A DNA stretch of 19,123 bases from JAXHTY01 sp034189225. Its GTDB lineage: Bacteria > Desulfobacterota > Desulfobacteria > Desulfobacterales > Desulfosudaceae. Shown piece after piece: positions 15,505-19,123 of this stretch. Location of the stretch: positions 1 to 19,123 of the forward strand of contig JAXHVL010000018.1 in assembly GCA_034189225.1 (NCBI GenBank), written 5' to 3'. The stretch's first letter is position 1. Each line of letters opens with the position of its first letter. The notes beneath the pieces were generated by a model. That model did no database searches and was not told where the DNA came from. It saw only the letters and a program-made list of their open reading frames with translations. Made by a program: the position numbers and the translations under genes.

Positions 15505-16260
15505 ATGGAAACGCGGCGACCCTTTATTGCGGGCAACTGGAAAATGTTCAAAACATGCGACGAAGCCGAACAGTCGGCTCGGGAGCTGGCCTCTCTCGTG
15601 ACCGGGGCAACCGACAGGGATATCATGATTGCCCCGGCCTTTACGTCGCTCTGGCCCGTATCCCGGGCCGTGGCTGGCAGCAATGTGGCGGTTGGGGGGC
15701 AAAACCTTCACTGGGAAACTGAGGGCGCCTTTACCGGCGAAATTTCGGCCGCCATGCTGACCTCGGCCGGATGCGAATATGTGATTATCGGTCATTCTGA
15801 ACGGCGACAATTTTTCAATGAAACCGATGAAGCGGTGAATAAAAAAATTCAAGCCGCCGCGGCGGCCGGCTTGAAACCGGTGATGTGCATCGGCGAATCA
15901 GAAGCCGAGCGGGATGCAAAAAAAACCTTTTCCGTACTTGACAAACAGGTTAAAAACGGGTTAAAAGGTTTAGTTTTAAACGATGTAACCAACCTGACCA
16001 TCGCCTATGAACCGGTATGGGCGATCGGGACTGGAAAAACGGCAACAAGCGATCAGGCACAGGAAGCCCATGCTTACATACGCAACCTGGTGCAGGAATG
16101 TTTTGATGCGGCATTTGCCGGGACGATCCGGATACTCTATGGCGGCAGTGTTAAACCGGCCAACATCGCCGAACTGATGAGCATGGACGATATCGACGGC
16201 GCCCTGGTGGGCGGCGCTAGCCTGGAAGCAAAAACGTTTGCCGAAATTGTAAAATTTTAA
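15505..16260 (+). CDS. tpiA: Triosephosphate isomerase
   Basis: Interconverts dihydroxyacetone phosphate and glyceraldehyde-3-phosphate. The 251-residue TIM barrel has K13 in GNWKMFK, H97 in IIGHSERR, E169 in AYEPVWAIGTG and the phosphate loop ILYGGSVKP followed by GALVGGASL. All catalytic residues are present. AAAGGAGGG precedes the ATG by 5-6 nt. It forms a unit with gap upstream and secG 13 bp downstream. Confidence 0.98.
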   Translation: METRRPFIAGNWKMFKTCDEAEQSARELASLVTGATDRDIMIAPAFTSLWPVSRAVAGSNVAVGGQNLHWETEGAFTGEISAAMLTSAGCEYVIIGHSERRQFFNETDEAVNKKIQAAAAAGLKPVMCIGESEAERDAKKTFSVLDKQVKNGLKGLVLNDVTNLTIAYEPVWAIGTGKTATSDQAQEAHAYIRNLVQECFDAAFAGTIRILYGGSVKPANIAELMSMDDIDGALVGGASLEAKTFAEIVKF

Positions 16261-16273
16261 AGGTAACCATACC

Positions 16274-16618
16274 ATGGGCATACTGATTACCATTATCCAT
16301 GTGATTGTCTGCATTGCACTGATTCTTATCGTGCTGCTGCAGACTGGCAAAGGCGCCGGCATGGGCGCCACCTTCGGTGGCGGTGGCAGCCAGACACTCT
16401 TTGGCAGTACGGGCGGTGCCACGTTTTTAAACAAGGCCACGACCGCTGTTGCCGTGATTTTTATGTTCACCTGCCTGTCGCTTGCCTACATGTCGACCAA
16501 CCAGAAACCGTCTTCCATTGTCAAGGAAGACAAACCTGCGGCGACAAGCAGTCAGGAATCAAAAGCTGGCGCGCAAACCGCCGGCGAAACCCCGGCGCCG
16601 GGACAACCGGCTCAGTAA
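16274..16618 (+). CDS. secG: Protein translocase subunit SecG
   Basis: Small subunit of the SecYEG channel that aids SecA-driven export. The 114 residues contain two transmembrane helices (about 3-23 and 52-73) joined by the Gly-rich loop TGKGAGMGATFGGGGSQ with LFGSTGGATFL, the family signature. The tail (about 76-114) is a low-complexity Ser/Ala/Pro/Gln run typical of SecG. Placement after tpiA is common across bacteria. Only a weak hairpin (CCCCT-GGA-AGGGG, 16652-16664) follows, with a poor T-tract. Confidence 0.95.
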   Translation: MGILITIIHVIVCIALILIVLLQTGKGAGMGATFGGGGSQTLFGSTGGATFLNKATTAVAVIFMFTCLSLAYMSTNQKPSSIVKEDKPAATSSQESKAGAQTAGETPAPGQPAQ

Positions 16619-16674
16619 AAATCCGACCCCGGAGGGACCGGCTTTGGTTTACCCCTGGAAGGGGCTTTAATACT

Positions 16675-16835
16675 TAAGGGAAGCGGAAAAAACGAATATA
16701 TCCGCCTTGCTTGTCTTTTGATCCGTATTCTTTGTTGCATCAAAGGTCATATATCCTGATATGCTCCCTTTGATGCGCCTTGAATACGAATCAAAATCCG
16801 GCACAATTCAGGTATATTGGTTTTTTTCGCATCCC
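16675..16835. repeat. About 160-bp palindromic element downstream of secG
   Basis: The left end GGGAAGCGGAAAAAACGAAT (from 16678) pairs with the complement of the right end ATTGGTTTTTTTCGCATCCC (to 16835), about 17 of 20 positions. Pairing continues inward through TCTTTTGATCCGTATTC against GAATACGAATCAAAA, to a centre of GCATCAAAGG / CCTTTGATGC enclosing CATAT-ATCCTG-ATATG. TAATAC occurs just outside both ends (16668-16673 and 16836-16841), a possible but uncertain target duplication. Non-coding; MITE-like by form. Confidence 0.7.
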
Positions 16836-16856
16836 TAATACGTGAAAATTGAAATT

Positions 16857-16988
16857 CGAAGCACGAAATACGAAACAAATTCTAAATTCGAATATTTAAA
16901 TTTTCAAAACATAACCCCCATGACCCGTGCTTTTGTTTTGGTCATTGGAGCATTTGCTATTCGGATTTGTTTCGAATTTCGTGCTTTG
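16857..16988. repeat. Second palindromic element, AT-rich, adjacent to the first
   Basis: The left arm 16857-16882 (CGAAGCACGAAATACGAAAC...) and the right arm 16963-16988 (...GTTTCGAATTTCGTGCTTTG) are inverted repeats with 23 of 26 paired. Pairing is looser inwards to TTTTCAAAAC / GTTTTGGTCATT. Its sequence is unrelated to the element next to it. The remaining DNA to 17023 (CCTCACCGGCGTAGCC...) shows no gene. Confidence 0.7.
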
Positions 16989-17023
16989 CGCCTCACCGGC
17001 GTAGCCTTTTATCTCTGACCTGG

Positions 17024-17055
17024 CCCAGAGGACCAGGTTTTATTGACTGAATAAA
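17024..17055 (+). repeat. 32-bp dispersed repeat, copy 2 (upstream of tRNA-Leu)
   Basis: This matches the reverse complement of 3887-3918 at 30 of 32 positions. It runs from CCCAGAGGACCAGG to TTATTGACTGAATAAA and ends 43 bp before the tRNA. Here the outer bases also form CCTGG...CCAGG on the other strand, and the TTGACT inside (17043-17048) could serve as a -35 element for the tRNA, though no good -10 follows at the right distance. Confidence 0.7.
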
Positions 17056-17098
17056 ACGGTTGTTAGAAACATCACCCCCGAAGCGGGTGACAATGTGT

Positions 17099-17184
17099 GC
17101 CGAAGTGGTGGAAATTGGTAGACACGCTGTGTTGAGGGCGCAGTGGGGAGACCCGTGCCGGTTCAAGTCCGGCCTTCGGCACCA
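17099..17184 (+). tRNA. tRNA-Leu (anticodon GAG)
   Basis: The acceptor stem GCCGAAG (17099-17105) pairs with CTTCGGC (17174-17180), followed by discriminator A and an encoded CCA (17182-17184). The anticodon stem CTGTG/CGCAG encloses TTGAGGG, giving anticodon GAG (17134-17136), which reads CUC and CUU. A long variable arm (GGG-GAGA-CCC) marks a class II tRNA, and the T arm is GCCGG-TTCAAGT-CCGGC. All stems close. Confidence 0.96.
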
Positions 17185-17254
17185 CCTTTCATCAGCCTTC
17201 CTCCCTACGCCTGTGAACAACCCGTAGCAAACCGGCAATATCCGGATGGGTATT

Positions 17255-17455
17255 ATGAAAAACCCGACCAAGCTGAAAAAACGCATTCGCTGTGCCGACT
17301 GCAAACATTTTTATATTACCTGGGATGAGCAATTTCCATATGGATGCCGGGCCATGGGATTCAAGGGCAAACGATCACCCGCGACGACGGTTCTGAACGC
17401 ATCCGAGATGCCCTGCCAGTTGTTTTCCCCCAAACCAAAACCCCACGGCAAATGA
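17255..17455 (+). CDS. Small four-cysteine protein coupled to queE
   Basis: A 66-residue protein with a basic N terminus (KNPTKLKKRIR) and cysteines spaced like a small zinc-binding fold: CADC (C13, C16), then C31 in FPYGCRAMGF and C54 in EMPCQLF. The aromatic block HFYITWDEQFPYGCRAMGFK is unusually distinctive for so short a gene. I believe similar small proteins occur in other bacteria, some with doubtful glycosylase labels; I assign no function. I prefer the ATG at 17255 (GGATGG 5-6 nt upstream) over 17246. Its stop overlaps the queE start (ATGA), so both are probably made from one mRNA. A metal-binding role is inference from the cysteines. Confidence 0.8.
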   Translation: MKNPTKLKKRIRCADCKHFYITWDEQFPYGCRAMGFKGKRSPATTVLNASEMPCQLFSPKPKPHGK

Positions 17456-18090
17456 ACCTGACCGTCAACGAAATATTCTACAGCATTCAGGGCGAATCCC
17501 TATCTGCAGGCCTTGCCTGCGTTTTTGTCCGGCTTGCCGGCTGCAACCTGGCCTGCCATTATTGCGATACCGATTATGCAAAAACAGAAGGGTCGCTCAT
17601 GCCCCTGGACCGCATTATACAGCGGGTAAAGGCTTATAACTGCAACCGGGTGGCCATCACCGGCGGGGAACCACTTCTGCAGGCCCATACTCCCATTCTG
17701 GTCAACCGGCTGCTTGAACTCGATTTCCGGGTGCTTATGGAAACCAACGGCTCCCTTGATATCGCCCGGATAACACCGGCCTGCACCCGGATCGTTGACA
17801 TCAAGTGCCCTGGAAGCGGCATGGCAGCGCATAACCACATGGCGAACATTCACCATCTTCATGCCGGTGATCAGGTCAAATTTGTCATTACGGACCGGGC
17901 GGATTATGAATTCGCCAGGGCAACAATGCCGGCCATTAAGACGATACCGCCCGGTAATGTTCTTTTTTCACCGGCATACGGAATGCTTTCATCCGCGGAA
18001 CTCGCCGAATGGATGCTCGGCGACAACCTCACCGTCCGCCTTCACCTGCAGCTTCACAAAACCATATGGGGGGAGGCGCGGGGCCGATGA
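17452..18090 (+). CDS. queE: 7-carboxy-7-deazaguanine synthase QueE
   Basis: Radical SAM enzyme that converts carboxy-tetrahydropterin to 7-carboxy-7-deazaguanine, on the path to preQ0 and queuosine. The 212 residues show NEIFYSIQGES (6-16), the iron-sulfur motif CNLACHYC (C31, C35, C38), the SAM motif ITGGEPLL (69-76) and the C-terminal LQLHKTIWG typical of the family. The start overlaps the small cysteine protein by 4 bp and the stop overlaps queC by 4 bp (ATGA at both joints), so three genes form one coupled unit. queD and folE are not in the window. Confidence 0.96.
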   Translation: MNLTVNEIFYSIQGESLSAGLACVFVRLAGCNLACHYCDTDYAKTEGSLMPLDRIIQRVKAYNCNRVAITGGEPLLQAHTPILVNRLLELDFRVLMETNGSLDIARITPACTRIVDIKCPGSGMAAHNHMANIHHLHAGDQVKFVITDRADYEFARATMPAIKTIPPGNVLFSPAYGMLSSAELAEWMLGDNLTVRLHLQLHKTIWGEARGR

Positions 18091-18782
18091 CACATCATCT
18101 TCCCAAAGCCGTCGTGCTCTCCAGCGGCGGCATCGACTCCACCACCGCAATGGCCATCGCCATCAACCGTGGATTTGCCGTCTATAGCCTCAGCTTTTCT
18201 TACGGCCAGCGCCATCATATGGAATTGGCGGCTGCAGAAAAAGTCGCGGCACATGCAGGGGCCGAAAAGCATCTGATTATCGAAACCGGCCTTAACGTCA
18301 TCGGAGGATCAGCCCTGACCGATGACATCGCCGTCCCGGACGCAGCCGATCACACAGAAAACGAGATCCCTGTAACTTACGTTCCCGCGCGAAACACGAT
18401 TTTTCTCTCCTATGGCCTTGCCTGGGGCGAGACCCTGGGCGCTTCCGACATCTTCATAGGCGTCAACAGTGTGGATTACAGCGGATACCCGGACTGCCGC
18501 CCGGAATACATAGCGGCTTTTGAAACCATGGCCAACCTGGCCACAAAAGCCGGCGTGCAGGGCCAGACCCGGATTACCATCCACACTCCCCTGATCCACA
18601 TGACCAAGGCCGATATCATCAAAACCGGCATTTCCCTCGGCGTGGATTACGGCATCACCCTGAGCTGCTACAATCCTTCGCCGTCGGGTCTGGCCTGCGG
18701 TCGATGCGAAAGCTGCGTCATCCGCCGGCAGGGCTTTCACGACGTCGGGGCGGACGATCCCACACGATACGTCGAGGCTTGA
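18087..18782 (+). CDS. queC: 7-cyano-7-deazaguanine synthase QueC
   Basis: ATP-dependent enzyme that turns 7-carboxy-7-deazaguanine and ammonia into preQ0. The 231 residues have the PP-loop SSGGIDSTT (12-20), the YVPARNTIFLS motif (98-108), GVNSVDYSGYPDCRPEY (125-141) and the zinc site C194, C204, C207, C210 in SCYNPSPSGLACGRCESC. I start at 18087 because the ATGA overlaps the queE stop and the PP-loop then sits at its usual distance from the N terminus; the frame stays open to 18009 inside queE. No clear terminator follows. Confidence 0.97.
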   Translation: MTHHLPKAVVLSSGGIDSTTAMAIAINRGFAVYSLSFSYGQRHHMELAAAEKVAAHAGAEKHLIIETGLNVIGGSALTDDIAVPDAADHTENEIPVTYVPARNTIFLSYGLAWGETLGASDIFIGVNSVDYSGYPDCRPEYIAAFETMANLATKAGVQGQTRITIHTPLIHMTKADIIKTGISLGVDYGITLSCYNPSPSGLACGRCESCVIRRQGFHDVGADDPTRYVEA

Positions 18783-18838
18783 GCACAGGATAGGTCATAT
18801 TCTGTCGACAACACTCCGGATGGGACATTTGGAAATTT

Positions 18839-18867
18839 GACGGATTTGTAAAAAATCGCCTTTTTAC
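18839..18867. repeat. Fragment resembling the terminus of the 6269-6590 element
   Basis: GACGGATTTGTAAAAA (18839-18854) matches the left terminus at 6269 (GACGGCTTCGTAAAAA) at 14 of 16 positions. It forms a small hairpin GTAAAAA...TTTTTAC. No matching right end is visible before the window stops, so this may be a remnant or a related family. The surrounding 18783-18898 is otherwise featureless. Confidence 0.4.
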
Positions 18868-18898
18868 CGTAATTGCTTCAAACAACCAATTTTTTATT

Positions 18899-19080
18899 CA
18901 TACTTTTCTTTGCTCGCCCAAAGAAAAGTATGCAAAAGAAAGGGCGCCCCGCAGCTTAGCCTCCGGCTTCCCTCGCAGGAACGGTTTTTTCGGCGCGGGC
19001 AGAAACTCGCCTGTCCTTTTGTGCAGATGCGATAAGCCTCGTCTGCTCAAACAGTCTGCCCGCGTCTTCCGAAAAAACCG
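18899..19080. repeat. Long two-part palindromic element at the right edge
   Basis: The first part is a perfect 14-bp hairpin: CATACTTTTCTTTG (18899-18912), loop CTCGCC, CAAAGAAAAGTATG (18919-18932). The second is a large stem: CGGTTTTTTCGG plus CGCGGGCAGA (18982-19003) pairs exactly with TCTGCCCGCG (19055-19064) and CCGAAAAAACCG (19069-19080), with a 4-nt bulge. A GC-rich outer zone (GCAGCTTAGCC against a CAGCCGAGCAG-type region to 19123) may extend it. No gene is present. I recognise the CTTTTCTTTG-type hairpin as a common dispersed sequence of proteobacteria; its function is not known to me. Confidence 0.7.
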
Positions 19081-19123
19081 CCCCTGCTCGGCTGCGCTGC
19101 AAGGGGCTGGGCACGTGTTGCTG

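Noticed and set aside
16652..16664. Terminator after secG
   Set aside because: The stem is only five pairs and the following bases (CTTTAAT) are not a proper T-tract; kept only as a remark in the secG entry.
17185..17254. preQ1 riboswitch before the queE unit
   Set aside because: The gap after the tRNA is only about 70 nt, and I could not fit the preQ1-I stem, C-rich loop and A-rich tail.

Overview
The window looks like chromosomal DNA of a Gram-negative sulfate-reducer-type Desulfobacterota (deltaproteobacterial) genome, probably close to Desulfobacteraceae. This is an inference from three things: the order kdsA-kdsC-lptC-lptA-lptB-rpoN-hpf-ptsN-rapZ-EIIA(Man), the style of the protein sequences, and the families of palindromic intergenic repeats. 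No ribosomal RNA or taxonomic marker was tested. Nearly all genes are intact, tightly packed housekeeping genes.

Left block, minus strand (156-6229). Reading leftwards: a membrane-anchored M23 (LytM) peptidase, signal peptidase I (lepB), the overlapping pyrimidine genes pyrB and pyrC, and a PilR-like sigma-54-dependent response regulator. The M23 open frame runs upstream to 6331, but the better start is a TTG at 6229 behind a GGAGG. The extra upstream codons lie mostly inside an inserted repeat.

Divergent intergenic region (6230-6788). It holds a roughly 320-bp MITE-like element with 17-bp imperfect terminal inverted repeats. A 7-9 bp direct repeat flanks it, which looks like a target-site duplication. 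A 25-bp perfect palindrome is nested inside. The insertion splits what was probably a compact M23/kdsA control region.

Right block, plus strand (6789-16618). A long, almost gapless gene train. kdsA and kdsC make Kdo for lipopolysaccharide; lptC, lptA and lptB form much of the LPS transport machine. Then come rpoN (sigma-54), hpf (ribosome hibernation) and a strong terminator. After a new promoter follow ptsN, rapZ and a lone mannose-type EIIA (a regulatory, non-transport PTS set), rimI, gap, tpiA and secG.

Right end (16619-19123). Two different long imperfect palindromes, then tRNA-Leu(GAG), a small four-cysteine protein translationally coupled to queE, and queC (preQ0/queuosine synthesis). 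The window ends in another long structured repeat.

The most striking feature beyond the genes is that every sizeable non-coding gap outside the central gene train carries a long imperfect palindrome, each of different sequence. A separate 32-bp sequence occurs twice (30 of 32 identical), just upstream of pyrB and just upstream of tRNA-Leu. I saw no phage, CRISPR array, rRNA or transposase gene.
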